A DNA stretch of 64,000 nt from Bidens hawaiensis (lineage: Eukaryota > Streptophyta > Magnoliopsida > Asterales > Asteraceae): contig JAIQDT010000106.1 of the NCBI GenBank assembly GCA_021521415.1, positions 1,477,001-1,541,000 on the forward strand, read 5' to 3'. Every line of letters starts with the position of its first letter. The first letter of the stretch is position 1. The notes beneath the pieces were generated by a model. The model saw only the letters and a list, made by a program, of their open reading frames with translations. It did no database searches and was not told the DNA's origin. Positions 29,331 through 41,782 of this stretch are shown here, one piece after another. The position numbers and the translations under genes are program-made.

Positions 29331-30960
29331 AGGGCCACCCGGGGGTTGACAGCCTATCCATTTATGCATTTCAATCATGTATGTTGACCTTAATCAGGAC
29401 CCAATTATTCCATTTCATAATAAATAAAACAAACGATTTGGAGGACTTGAGCAAAAGCTGCTTCATGCCTTCATGGCAGCAATCGTGAAATAAGTAAATA
29501 CAGAGAAATGTTCATTCATTTTTCTATTGCGTTTTGACTCTGAGTGAGTCTCAGGCCTACCAATCGCCAATACCCAAGTTCGAGAGCTGAGACGGAATTG
29601 ACCCGGCAATTATTGGTTTGACGCTCAAGAGACTCGGACCCAGTACCACCAGACCAGACACATGATGATTTTCTAATCATATTTTTTAATTGGAGTTTTC
29701 TAGTAATATAAACATTAGCATCCTGTAGATTTTTTCAAGTGTCTACTAGACCGATATTTAATAACATTTAATATTTTTTAGGCATATATTGTGTGCTGTG
29801 ATGTAATTGTCTAATTTTATATACAAAAAGTCCTCAAATCCTATCATTTTATATATGAAGTGACATGAACAAAAGTATACCGACTATTAATTTTATATTC
29901 TGTAATTTGTTTACTTTCAACATGTAATTTTTTATTTCCCCGCCGTTAAAAAAAATGATTGTCTATTTACCGATAACATTTAAATACATTATGACGGCTT
30001 TTTTTTAAATATAGTTTAGTTGCTCTCATGTCCCAAAAGTTGAAAAATCGGATAAGTAAACCATATTTTTTTTGTTATCAATTTGACATGTATAATCGGA
30101 AGAAAATTTAATAATAGATATCTAAAATACGTCAACTTAAACAACGTCGTCTATTTAGTACATTTTAATGTTTCATGAAAGCATACACTCAAAATAAAGA
30201 CAACAAATTTTAAATACTAAGATTCTTTTAATCTCATTCATAAACACATGGTAGCTATGGATGGTAATGCTCGGGTTCGGGTCGGGTATTGGTAATTTTA
30301 ATCCTAAACCTGGTTGTAAATTGTGTCTCATACCCGGCCTCATTACTTGTCGGCTATCAAACATACCCACGAATATCAAATATACCCACGAGTTTCGGGT
30401 ATATACACATTGAGATTTCCATATACATTTTTTATCATATATTTTTTATTTACATATAACTATTACAAATTCAAATACGACACATATAAGCATTATCGTA
30501 AATGAAAATTATCATTTACTTCACAACATACAAAAATAGAAGTGATATCAATAAATACATACCTCATAAGAAAATTTAAGTTTTTTAATAACGAACCCAC
30601 TAAGATTTTATAAGGAAAAAAAATTGGGCATATAATATAAGAATAAAATAAAATAAAATAAAATAAATCAGGTTTTTCTAGTATATGGTTTCGGGTGATC
30701 GGACCAAAAATCATCTAATCTCATAGTCATTTAGTCATCCTTACATGCCCAAATTGTTAAATCTAATCCCATTCTCGATTAAATACTCGCAAGGTGTTAG
30801 GTATACCCGTCTAGGCTCGGGCTCTTAGTTTTTTTTTCCTTCAAATATTTCTTTCGATCATTTCACAAAAGTTCAAAACCTAAAAGATCTGTAAAAAAAT
30901 TTTATTTTTCATTACTTTGATGTATTTAAAAATTTTTCCACATAACATTAAAATATACTA
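29331..30960. other. Intergenic, weak tRNA-like SINE trace at 29,593-29,656
   Basis: AT-rich. At 29,593-29,656 the minus strand has a possible A box (TGGTCTGGTGGTACTGGG) and B box (GGGTCAATTCC) 45 bp apart but no tail. 30,260-30,410 carries GGGTTCGGGTCGGGTAT-like repeat words. No gene. Confidence 0.35.
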
Positions 30961-30969
30961 TTTCTTTTA

Positions 30970-32017
30970 GGAAAATTGGATTCTAATAATCTCAACTATT
31001 GATCATTGACCAATAATAATCCCAACTAACAATGTGACCGGTGACAATCCCAACTTTTAATTTCATTACCAATAACAATCTCTGTCTAACAGAACATTGA
31101 CTCCGTTAATAATTACCTTTTAAGTTACTGTGAATGACCATAATATCCTCCATAACAATTGTCAAATTACCATGCTACCCTTAAATATTAATTAAATTAT
31201 AAATCAAAATGAAAAATAAATATATTATGGCCCCACCATTTATAGCAACAAATTACCAAAACCAAATGATCGTAAGCTGACTTGCTCCACTGCCGGCCGG
31301 CCACATAGGGCTTCTTCTGTCGGACGCCCACATACACCTTCTCCATCGCCGACCCACCATCGATACCAACACCACCGCTGGCCACCGTCAATTGCAACCT
31401 ACAACAACAACATCGCGCACCCTATTATATTCCTTATTCACCAACAATGCAACTCCACCGGCGGCCAGATCGGAAAAACGAGATTGGTGCGATGAGTATT
31501 CAATTTCTAGCCAGAAAAGCGAGCCGGGCTTCGTGGCGTTGAAAATGGTGGTCTTGTCGGCCATAAAATCATCTATTTCTTTCAAGGTGGGAGCGGAAAT
31601 TGGCGAATGGCTACGTGGTTAAACTAGAGGACCGGACTCTTTGACGTAATCTTTTCACAAAATCATAATCGGTTATTGATGTGGATGATGAAACCGGCGA
31701 TTACAATGGTGGTCAGGTGTGGTAGTCGCCGGTGGTAGTATGATGGTGGACGATGACTGTGGTATGGTGGTGGACAGCGATGATAGTATGGTGGTGGCTG
31801 ACTGTGGTTTAGAAGCAAGTTGAGGGGGCTTGTGTGTATAGTGAAGAAAAGAAGAACGGGGTGGTGGTAATTTCACACCAACGGAGTTAGTAATTTGTTA
31901 GTTTGGGCTTGTTATTGATAACGAAATTAAAAGTTGGGATTGCCACTGGTCACATTGTTAGTTGGGATTATTATTGGCCAATGGTTAATAGTTGGGATTA
32001 TTATAATCCAATTTTCC
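30970..32017. mobile_element. Pack-MULE-like element (1048 bp), 9-bp target duplication
   Basis: Inverted ends of about 110 bp begin GGAAAATTGGATTCTAATAA and end TTATAATCCAATTTTCC; both contain AATGTGACC..GGTGACAATCCCAACTTTTAATTTC or its complement. TTTCTTTTA flanks it at 30961-30969 and 32018-32026, a perfect 9-bp duplication. The interior, 31,270-31,640, is distinctly GC-richer than the rest and contains open frames on both strands (31,392-31,622 plus; 31,388-31,585 minus), none recognised. A second interior part, 31,700-31,860, is a GGTGGT-rich low-complexity stretch. GC-rich non-transposase filler between MULE ends suggests captured host DNA. Confidence 0.8.
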
Positions 32018-32747
32018 TTTCTTTTATATCTCTTTCTTACGTATTGTAATGGACAATTATGTCGATCAAGCTGAAAGAAAGTTTAATGTTTTTGATTGGT
32101 TATCTCAAAAACGGTTGAGTCAAATACAAATTAAATTTGCGTGCTAACTGTGATAATCAAATAGTGTAATTATATACAACATAGTATAATTACATTACAG
32201 TACGTTGTAATTATATAATTATACTACTTATAAATATAATTAGCTGCTTAATTCTCACAATTAATACATTAATTTAATTTATATGTTAGTTTTCCTGGTC
32301 TCTAAAATATCTCAACTGACACAAACTCATCTATCTAATACATTTTATATATATACTAATAAAATGGCAACAATTTTTTTTTATAATATGATTTTTATTA
32401 ATATCTTTCATAAAACACATGGAAGCATCAAGCAGCATCATATGTGTGCACTAAACAAGTTATTAGGTCACCAAAGATCAACACACGTTCCAACCTTGCC
32501 TACCTGTCATCTACCTTATATGCATTAATATTATTTTAAAAGCTTGTACATTATGCATCATAAGTTGTACATCAATCTGTATATAGCAGTTCTGACTCTA
32601 GCAAGTGGACCAACCAAAGGCTATTATAAAGATCACTAAACATGTATGCACCTTTTATGAATCTTTAACAAATTACATCTTCTCTCTATAGTTTATATAT
32701 CACTCTCATAATCTTTTTGATTTAATAGGGGTGGTGTGTTTGTCTCC

Positions 32748-33851
32748 ATGAACAAGTCTCAATGGATCCCTGTTGTTTGCCTAAGGGTCATAGCCATGGT
32801 TTCGACTTTTGTAGCCGCGGTCCTCATGGTTACTAGCCATGACTCGGCTAAAGTATTTGGCATGACTTTTCAAGCCAAGTATAGCAACTCACCCACACTC
32901 AAGTAAGTCGATTCCAACACTACTAGAATAACGGGTATCACTGACGTTATGACACTAGCGGAATAGGAATAATTTGTCTGTTTGTGAAGTCTTTTGCTTG
33001 CAGTACAACCGTCAAGCAAAATTCCTTTATTTGTGGATGTTCAATAAAAGTTAATATTGGAAAATTTTTTTGAATCTACATTTTGAAAATTATAATTGTT
33101 GAAGATGATACAAGAGTCATTAAAGGTTAGGCTTAGTAGCCCATATGAGTTAGATAACTTGCTTAGAATAAAATTAAAGCTACAAGCTTAGATCTTACAC
33201 TTATATGTGTTCCATAGTAAATATTAGCATTTACATGCATTGATGAAACTAGAGAACCTTTAAGTGACCAAATGTAACAAAATAGTTAAAACAAATGTAA
33301 CAAAATATATCCTGGTATTTCAATTAAAATTTTATGGCTCTGTTGATGTTTACATGATTTGTTATTGATGTCGCGGTATAATACTGACTTGAATATATTT
33401 GGTGTTAGGTACTTTGTGGTAGTTAGCGTTATCACGACAATTTATAGTTTCGGAGCACTCTTTGTTCCTCCAAAGAAGTTGGGGCGTCATGTTCTTGTTC
33501 TGGATGTGGTATTTAAAACCCTTTCTCTTTCATTCTTTTTTAATCATAAAAATTCGTTACTGGAAAACTTTCAAGCCACTTATTGGTCATGTATAAAGTT
33601 TGTTCTTTTTTTTTATGTAGATTATCATGGCTTTTTTGATATCGAGTTTCTCGGCTGCGGTTGGAGTCGGACAACTGGGGAAGGAAGGGAACACGCATGC
33701 GGGGTGGCTACCGATATGTGGCCAAGTTCCTAAATTCTGCCACCATGTTACGGCAGCCTTAATCTCTGGATTTGTAGCGGTTATCCTTTACTTTTTGCTC
33801 ATACTTTGCTCCCTTAACAACGTTCTTCATTTGCTTTCTTTTAAAGCTTAG
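32748..33851 (+). CDS. CASP-like membrane protein, three exons
   Basis: Exons 32748-32902, 33409-33508 and 33621-33851 encode 161 residues. Donors are CAA|GTAAGT and GTG|GTATTT; acceptors GTTAG|G and ATGTAG|A; phases agree. Four hydrophobic segments: residues 8-27 ([20 protein letters not shown]), about 53-71, about 80-97 and about 133-153. Hallmarks of the CASP/MARVEL-like family are Arg13 in the first segment, Asp84 in the third and the extracellular [19 protein letters not shown] loop with two cysteines. CASP-like proteins are plasma-membrane scaffolds related to those that mark the Casparian strip; this resembles subfamily 1. The ATG is the first in frame after a stop at about 32,720, so the cytosolic N-terminus is unusually short. 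Confidence 0.93.
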
Positions 33852-34770
33852 TTATATCACTACAATACATAGTCATAAACTCTTGTTACAAGATATATGA
33901 AGTCAAGATTTACATGTTTCATTTTACTAGTTATTGTTGTTCCTCTTTGGATATTGTGTCTTATGTTATGTTATCCACTAGAGTTACGCTATAGTGATTT
34001 GTACCTTATGCAATGAAAGTCATACATTATTTTGGATCAACCATGTTAACTAGCGGTAAAGAGATTTCATTTTTCATATAATCATATTGTGTCCTGAAGT
34101 GATAATGATTGAAAGGGTGTTGCCCATTATACATGTTTATTACTAAAAAGAATAGTAATGATGTGATCGAAAATGCCCATTAAGAGACATTAATAATTAC
34201 GTATGGCCTTACAACATTACATGTAACCATTACCTTGTTCGATGCGGTGGGTTGAATCGGTTTTAAATTTTATTTTTTGCTAGCTTAACTAGTATAAAAA
34301 CTTTGATGTTGTAACTTGTATTCTAGATAGATATATAAACTAAATGCACTCTATATTCATATAATCTCATTTGTTTTTAAAGAGCTACTTTATTATTATG
34401 CATATTACTTTTTCTAAAAGAAACAAGTTTAACTAATATTGCAAAATACTTAAAACTAAAATCACACTTGGTGTAATAACTTAAATATTTTCAGAAACTA
34501 ACTATCTTTCTGTCTTCGAGTTCAGTCCTGTCGGTCTGATTAATGAATTAGTAAGGTGGCTGGTTCGGTTATGAAAACATTGGTTCTACACTACCCTACG
34601 TGCGGGTACAAATCAGGTTCCAATTCCTCGAATAAACAGTAATTGGACCCAAAACCAAACTGGAAACGGTTCCATCATAACCGGTCAAAACCCGGGCCTG
34701 ACCTGGCCAAAAATCGATAAAAACTGGTCCAAGATCGACCATGCCCGGAACCAATTCCTAACAGACCCAA
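33852..34770. other. Intergenic, no gene seen
   Basis: 3' flank of the CASP-like gene, AT-rich, then from 34,550 a CCGGTCAAAACCCGG-type dispersed repeat into which the SINE at 34,771 inserted; the repeat resumes at about 35,095 with GAACCGACCAAACCCGGAACC. Confidence 0.5.
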
Positions 34771-35085
34771 TTTTTTTTTGAGCGGTTAACAAACAGAGAA
34801 TTGCCTAGATACTCCGTATGGTGTGACCCAATGGTAAAAGCCACCACCAACTGGCCCAACACAGCTGTACGAAGCCATTAAGCGCCTCCAAGTTAACTCT
34901 AGTTCCGGAGAAAACCCACCCGTCTGAAAGCCCAATGGTGGTAAAACCTAGATGCCTTCAGAATCGAACCTGATATCACAAAGATCGTGGTCTTCCTTCA
35001 TTGAGCCACCCATACCCTCCCTAAAGTGTTGTAAGTGGGAATTGAACCTGGGTATCCCTTGAGAAATTTCCTACCACTACACCAA
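34771..35085 (-). mobile_element. Dimeric tRNA-derived SINE
   Basis: On the minus strand a first head has an A box (GGTGTAGTGGTAGG, 35,083-35,070) and B box (GGTTCAATTCC, 35,047-35,037). After a short TTTAGGGAGGGTATGGG joiner a second head has an A box (GGTGGCTCAATGAAGG) and B box (GGTTCGATTC, 34,970-34,961). A body of about 180 bp follows and ends in a poly(A) tail (T run at 34,771-34,779). Two complete RNA polymerase III internal promoters in the same orientation make it a dimer. Confidence 0.75.
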
Positions 35086-35099
35086 TTGAACCTGAGAAC

Positions 35100-36064
35100 C
35101 GACCAAACCCGGAACCAGTTTAAAAAAAAATAAAACTGAATTGTGCACATGAGCACATCTAGAGTCTAGATGCTATTAACTCGTATTGGGCTTTGGCCCA
35201 CTCCAACCTGGCTCATTGGGTTTAACTCAAGAGACATGCTTTCATAACAGTTTCATCATAGAGGACCGAAAGCTATGTAACACCAAGATGTCATATAGCT
35301 ATTTTAAAAGGAAGGAATGTAGGATCATATATAGCAAAACAAATAAAGTTAAGTAGTAACTATAACCAATTCTTCAAGAAAGGGGTTTATTTGGATAAAA
35401 ATAAATTGCATCAGAGTTTATCTGTCGTTATATTAGTCAACGGGTCTATACAAGCAACTGTTATTAAAAAAATGTTACTCTACTCATGTCTTCACCAACT
35501 ACTTGTTGTCATCGATACCACAACCGTTACCGCCTTCGTTCTCCACCACTATGCCATTGATGCACCCACCATCGCACTTCGTCACCAACAATCACCACCA
35601 CCAGAACCACAACTAAAACAAATCATTACCGTATTGACCCAAATTCATTACTCATATTCACTTGAACCAGTTCTAACTCAAACTTAGTTTAGCCCCGCCA
35701 CAAACCAGCCCAACCTACCACGAGTAACCCGTTTTGCTAGCTTACGTAAATCTCATAACGTCACATAGACGCGCCGATGTGTTTATTGAAATCTATAATG
35801 TACAATTTCAACCCAAAAATTGATACTATGGTATAGTTCTTATTAGCATGAAACCCTTAGTCCCTTTTAGACGTTTTTGTTTTCTTTCTACTTTTGTTAT
35901 TGTTTTCTTTACGCAACATGTTTCCTATAATTGAAGTATATGACATAATTAGACTCTATTCAAGTTCTTACATTTATCTAGTTTGATTTGTTGTATTTCA
36001 AGTTCTTTACGCAAGTTACCACATAATAAAGATGAAGTGACGTTATAATTTTTTGATTTCATTA
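35100..36064. other. Intergenic, no gene seen
   Basis: AT-rich. The open frame at 35,391-35,687 (98 codons) has a Thr/Pro/Gln-rich end, no recognisable domain and no support as a gene. Confidence 0.5.
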
Positions 36065-36516
36065 GAGTGAATTGAGGTTTTCGTCTTTGTGGTTTGACCA
36101 AATCTGTGGTTTTAGTCAAATAGTTTAAAATTTGTGATTTTCGTCCATGTGGTTTCATTTCACTTTCAATTAAACATGAATTCACTAATCCTGTTAAGTC
36201 TGGTCGTTAAACCCATCCGCATGTCCTTCACGTGAGGGGCAGTTTTATCCTTTTTTTCCCAAAATACACCCTAGCCCCTCACATGAGGAGGCTTGCGAAC
36301 TAGGACCGGGGTTTATTTGGGGAGAAAAATGATAAAACCGCCCATCATGTGGATGACACACTGATGGGTTTAACGGTCATACTTAACGGGATTAGTGAAT
36401 TCGGATTTATTTGCAAGTGAAATGAAACCACGGGAACGAAAATCGCAAATTCGAAACTATTAGACTAAAACCATAGATTTAGACAAACCACATGAGCGAA
36501 AACCGTTGTTTACTCG
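36065..36516. mobile_element. Foldback MITE (~450 bp)
   Basis: Arms of about 160 bp: left GAGTGAATTGAGGTTTTCG...GTGGTTTCATTTCAC, right GTGAAATGAAACCAC...CGAAAACCGTTGTTTACTCG. CCCCTCACATGAGGAG at the centre is itself palindromic. No coding potential; target duplication not defined. Confidence 0.8.
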
Positions 36517-36971
36517 CTTCAATATTTCTTTCTAAAGTGACAATTTGTAAGAATTTAATTTATCTGTATCTTTAATATATAGACAACAAGAATTGAGAAT
36601 ACTTCAATTTATATCTTTAATTCTCTAAGTAAAACTTCAATTGCATCATAATGAGGTAAACCGATATTGGTAACTCTATTATGTTAGCACCGTGGAAATC
36701 TAAGTGGTCGAACCGCACATCAATTTTAACGTATAAACTATGAAGAATTTCAAGAGCGGAAACAAATATACTATTTGATTTGTCTGTTTTAGAGGATTTG
36801 ACATATTGCTTTAACTGTAATACATAAGACGATTATTTAAAAGCAATGGATTGATACATGATAAGCCGGTTTTGGCTACATACATCAAGTTGTATTGGAC
36901 TGGCTGGCCCTGTTGATGTGTTTTGTTTATATAATTACTCATATGTTCGTACTTGCTTCCTATTTTTTTTT

Positions 36972-37558
36972 GGAATATTAGATTTTAATAATCCAAACTT
37001 TAGCCAGCTGGTATTAATCCTAACTTAAAAATTCCCTAGGTTAATCCTAACTTTCACCATATGGCTTTCATCGAGCTTTTTCCTAACGGAGACTAACTCG
37101 GTTACTTTTTAAAAAACATATAAAGTTATAATTAGAATATATATATATATATAATGATAATATATAAAAATTGATTAATAAATAGTAAATGAGATGGCCT
37201 CGAGCCTGAAAAACCATTCATAAGCTAATCTTGAGCTTTAGAAATAAAGATAGAAGCGAGCCGATCTCGAGCTCAAGCTCTAAGTTAGTGAAACGAGTCG
37301 AGCTCGTCTAGACTCGACTCGTTTGCACCCCTAGTTTGAGAAGAAAGATAAACTTGGTTTTTAATAAACATAGGTTTTTTTATCGCCGTCAACTTAAAGA
37401 ATTGACATATTTTGTCGAAAAACTAACCGAGTTAATTTCCGTTAGAAAAAGGCTTGGTGGATGTCAATATGGTGAAAGTTAGGATTAACATAGAAATTTT
37501 TTTTAAGTTGGGAATAACGACCAAAAGGCCAAAGTTTGAATTATTAAAATCTAATATA
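36972..37558. mobile_element. Mutator-like foldback element with a nested CGAGCTCG element
   Basis: Left arm GGAATATTAGATTTTAATAA...AGTTAGGATTAACC-type, right arm its inverted copy ending TTAAAATCTAATATA. Shared arm words are GGTGAAAGTTAGGATTAA and CATATGG/CAATATGG. Flanked by a T9 run (36,963-36,971) and a T8 run (37,559-37,566), consistent with target duplication of a T tract. A CGAGCTCG-family element at 37,190-37,335, ending TTTGCACCCCTAG, is nested inside. Confidence 0.75.
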
Positions 37559-37569
37559 TTTTTTTTCAC

Positions 37570-38225
37570 TGCATCTTTAACCAGCTATATTTTTATATTT
37601 GGTTTATCATATTAAGCTTATTTGGTTTAATATGTCTATTAAAAGTATACATATTACCTAATCAACATAAAGTGGTATTAAAGCAAGTTAAGATGTATAA
37701 GAAAGAACAACCATGCCCCATACACAACCCTTTGCCACATGTTCAAAAAGGATAAATGAACAAAAAGACAAAATAAATAAAGATCCTCTAAATAGAATAA
37801 TGAAAGGCTCCTAAAGCTATAAAGATTTTACCAACCAACCATAATAAAAAATTGTTGCCATAACGTTTTGAATAAAACATATATTAGACTAGATGTAGAT
37901 GTCTTTGTGTAGTTGTGTGTTTATAATATAAATATAATAAATATATATATACACGAGTTGCCCAATAGGCCGATACTTTAAACTAGGATGCTTTTTTATT
38001 TTTTTATTAGTGTACTTTGTATATTTTACTCCATTTTTATTAATTATTATCTATACAAAGTAAAAGTAAAGTAGAAAGTTGATCTCACAACTTGCATTTA
38101 ATAAAGTGTTATTTTTAGTATATAAAACATAGTTTTTAAAAACAAACATAAATGAAGTATTGAAAGGTGGTTATTATATGTTTGTTTCTAGGTCATCACT
38201 CGGGTTCGACCCTTGGTAACAGGGA
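37570..38225. other. Intergenic, no gene seen
   Basis: AT-rich DNA with (TA)n and AATAAATA runs around 37,925-37,960. No recognisable feature. Confidence 0.5.
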
Positions 38226-38267
38226 ATGGTCGATGATATTTACTTTTTTTGTCAACGTCATTTTAGT

Positions 38268-38447
38268 GCTGAAGCTTATGTTACTGTGAATCACTATGAT
38301 ATTGTGCTTGAAGTAATTGTTATCAACCGAACCAAAGAAACCCTGCAAAATCTTTGTTTGGAGTTGGTCACAATGGGTGACCTTAAACTTATGAAACACC
38401 CACATAACTATACACTTGCCCATGAATCAAGCAAGTAGATAAAAGCA

Positions 38448-38450
<3 letters not shown>
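38268..38450 (+). pseudogene. Captured fragment of the coatomer beta-subunit (beta-COP) gene
   Basis: [20 protein letters not shown] and [20 protein letters not shown] follow each other in one frame and match the C-terminal part of plant beta-COP, the COPI coat subunit of Golgi-to-ER vesicles. Homology starts at GCT GAA just after TTTTAG, an acceptor-like site, so this looks like one exon with some intron. At 38,436 a TAG replaces the CAG (Gln) expected before ATA AAA GCA, and the match ends at the following ATT microsatellite. No other beta-COP exons are nearby, so this is a transposed, dead fragment. Confidence 0.85.
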
Positions 38451-38486
<36 letters not shown>

Positions 38487-38510
38487 TACTACTGTTGTTG
38501 TTGTTGTTAA
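38449..38510. repeat. (ATT)n/(TTG)n microsatellite
   Basis: About twelve ATT units, three ACT units, then TGT repeats, directly after the beta-COP fragment. Confidence 0.9.
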
Positions 38511-38559
38511 TATTATTATAACAATTGAAAGTTTTTGTGTTGGGCCACTTAACGACACC

Positions 38560-39100
38560 TTATTGTAGCAAGACTTTGTTTTTGTTTTTGTTTTGGATTT
38601 TTGTTTTAGTTATGGTTCGTAATGAACGGTACAAAACCGACCGAATACCATTTTTTTTGTTTTAGTCCCGGTATCGCAACAAACATGACGAAAACCGATC
38701 GAACTCGCGCAAACTCAACACGCGCTTTGTTTTATTTCTAATACCGTAACGAATATAACCGAGCGAAGGATATTTTTTTTAGTTCCGGTACCGTAACAAA
38801 CATTACGAAAACCAACCGAATTTGCGTAGATTCAATGCCCGGGATCGACAACGGTCGGGTTTTACCAACGCTCGAGTTTTACCGACCGACGCTACCCCAT
38901 TGGTCCACCTCAGCTTTTATAATTTCTTTATCTTTTTTTTTTGTTTTAGTTCCTGTGCAATAACGCACGTAACCAAAACCGACTGGACTTGTGTTGATAG
39001 ACTGCAACAACGTTTGGGACTGACAACACTTGGGTTTTACAACCGTCCTGGTTTACCTATCTGCCTCGGCGTAATACGCCGGGTAAACCCTTAGTTTAAA
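38560..39100. repeat. Diverged tandem repeat with GTTCCGGTACCGTAACAAACA units
   Basis: About four units share 'tttttgttttagt', 'ccggtaccgtaac', 'aaaaccgaccgaa' and 'caacgctcgagttttacc'-like words at roughly 110-170 bp spacing. The open frame 38,822-39,094 lies wholly in this repeat and is rejected as a gene. Confidence 0.6.
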
Positions 39101-41260
39101 GTAAATCTCAAGAACACGGTTGGGTTGGTTGAGATAACTGATCCAAACTACGTAAATAAAAAAGTAATAAAGCTTACATGACAACGTGATTAAATGTTTA
39201 CAGACAGTTATAACTTTAAACTATACACCATACCTAGCGTCGTTGAAAAAAAGTCAAACATAGGTTCATCCAAAATTTGAGTTTGATTTTAACTGATATA
39301 CGAAATAAAGGTAACAAAATATCATTTTGATTGATATTTTTTCATGCAACACGACTATGGGGTCACTTGATTTTTCTAACATAAGTTAACATATAAAACG
39401 AGAAAAGTATGGTGTCAGTTGACTATGACACTCATAAGTCATAACGCAACTCTGTTGGGTGCTATCGACACATAACCCCACATACCATAAAAATCGTGCT
39501 TCTGAAGAATACATTATACATCATTAACACATCAGTCAATTTCGCTAAAGTTACACGAGTCATATAGCTTTTCGCATACCACCTTAAAACATGCTCGTAT
39601 CATATCCTTTTCTATTTTCATATAGTCTAGTTCATGATGTCAGTGTTTGTGTGGAGAGGGTATTGCTATAGCTAAAATTAATCGTTACTTATTTTGAGAA
39701 TAACGTTAATATTATTATTATGGGCTAAAACTGAAGAGTTCCAGTCATCTCCCATAATAGCTTGCTATTTGAACTAGGGTTGACAATTTAAACACGTGCA
39801 CGAATACACGCATGTACATACATGATCTTAACAGGTATTGTGTATGACCTTAACATTTTTCATGTAATAAACAAGTAAACAGAATCGACCTGTTAATTTT
39901 CGTGTCTAACCAAGTAAAATACCCGTTTGCTTGTTAGGTACCAATTGGTATCTGACTATATACTGTTTATAACTAAAAATATAATAACATAATATGTATT
40001 GAAACTTGGAAATTTGGAACATGAAATTGTTTTCGATAGATGTTTTAATTAGACTTTTGTCTTAAATTTGTTAAGGAATATGGATTCATGCTTTATTTAA
40101 TACTTTTGTGACGTTTCGACGACTTTTGTTTCACTAAACAGTTTGTTAAATATGTGTTTTAAACAACTCTTATCGTGTATATATAGTATTAGCAGGTCCA
40201 TGTTCGTGTTTGAAATACATTACACAATAAGTTTTCGTATCGTGTACACATATACATGTTTCATGTCCGTAACTTATCGTGTATGGATATACACGATATA
40301 TCAGACACTGACAACCTAATCTGAATCTAGCCACCGCTTGTCTATGGTCTATTTTCATATTATTTGTTGTTAATGTTAAAAAAAACAACTCATTTTTAAT
40401 TTGAATGTTGACTTGTACTCCTTATAGGGGTGTTCTTCGGGTTCGTTTTTTGGGTTTCGGGTTTTTCGGGTCGGGTTCTTCGGGTTTTAAAGGTTTAAAT
40501 CTTGACACGAAACCCAATCCAAATCTCTTATGGGTTTTTTGGTTCGGGTAATTTGGATTGGGTTAATCGGGTTCCGAGTATCATAAGAAAAAACAAACAA
40601 AAAAATTCAAAAAAATTACAATGTTAAAATTAAAACAACATATTCTTCTTTGCTTATAAAGCAAATACTCAAATAACAAACCCACACAATTTGATAAAAC
40701 ACTTCAAAAGAAGTGTAAAACTAACTCGAACCATAATCATATTCAATCGGGCGTGATTTGTTTGTTTGATTTCGGTTGCTATTAGTAACAAATGGAAAAC
40801 GTAAATTAATAACAAACAATCGATCTATAATAGTTAAAATGACAACAATCGATTAGAGCTAGATTTGATGACTTTAATGGCTAATACTTTGCCTATTATA
40901 CCTAAAAATATATTTAATTTCAAAACTAAAAGTTTATCCGAGCTTAATATCAAAACCAAAGTTTATTCTGGTTGACTCGAAACTTACAGGTTACTAAGGA
41001 TACATGTTTTCTATCATATATGTGGTTCGGATCCGGGTTAGTCTTTTCACAGATTCGGGTTAGTAAGGATACAGGTTTTTTCGAGTTGGGTTTTGAGTTT
41101 CGGCACACAACCCACACCGTAACGGCGGCCTTATGAGTTACAACTTACAACGTCATACATACATAGATTATGCACCGCACGTGACACATCTGTTACAACT
41201 TTTGTCTTCTACTTCTCACTTATTCTCGTATTTCAAAGCCACAATGTCCTTTTGATTTAC
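39101..41260. other. Intergenic; dispersed GGGTTTCGGG repeat at 40,430-41,115
   Basis: No gene. From 40,430 to about 40,580 and again at 41,020-41,115 the sequence is dense in TTCGGGTT and GGGTTTCGGG words, likely two ends of one dispersed element around an AT-rich core. Confidence 0.45.
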
Positions 41261-41263
41261 GGT

Positions 41264-41265
<2 letters not shown>

Positions 41266-41305
<40 letters not shown>

Positions 41306-41368
41306 CTCAACTCACTCGTGTGGGCCCCACTTATCTTTATCCCACTCCCCCACGCGCTCCTCACGTGC

Positions 41369-41411
<43 letters not shown>
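41266..41411. repeat. (CA)n and (ATT)n microsatellites in the callose synthase promoter
   Basis: (CA) about 19 times at 41,266-41,303 and (ATT) about 13 times at 41,371-41,411, some 400-500 bp upstream of the start codon. Confidence 0.95.
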
Positions 41412-41412
<1 letters not shown>

Positions 41413-41782
41413 CTAACTTCCACTCAAAAACCCATCACACACAAAATTCAAAACCCAGATAGATAATAAAGATTCCATCAACATAACAACCCAATTAAAG
41501 GTACTATAACGTTCTATGATTCTCTTTATACACTTACACTCATGATTCTGTATCTATATGTTTCTGATATGTTACTTAATTAGTTATTAAATAAATTGTT
41601 CTAGCCCTAAATTGTATAAAGCTAAGATCCCTTTTGTTACATTGATTTTTTGTCACATAATAATATTATTATTAAAGTTATAATATATCCAGATTGTAAA
41701 GGCTTTAATCTTTTTGTTTTTGACTCTCATTGATTCCATTTGTTGTTAAAAGTTATTCATTTTGGTGTGTTGTAGATTATTA

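Noticed and set aside
31392..31622. 76-codon plus-strand open frame in the Pack-MULE-like element
   Set aside because: Not recognised as any protein, and the opposite strand is equally open; kept only as possible cargo.
35391..35687. 98-codon open frame
   Set aside because: Low complexity, no domain, no promoter or splice context.
38190..38225. GGGTTCGACCC as a tRNA B box
   Set aside because: No A box or clover-leaf at the correct distance.
38822..39094. 90-codon open frame
   Set aside because: Entirely within a diverged tandem repeat.
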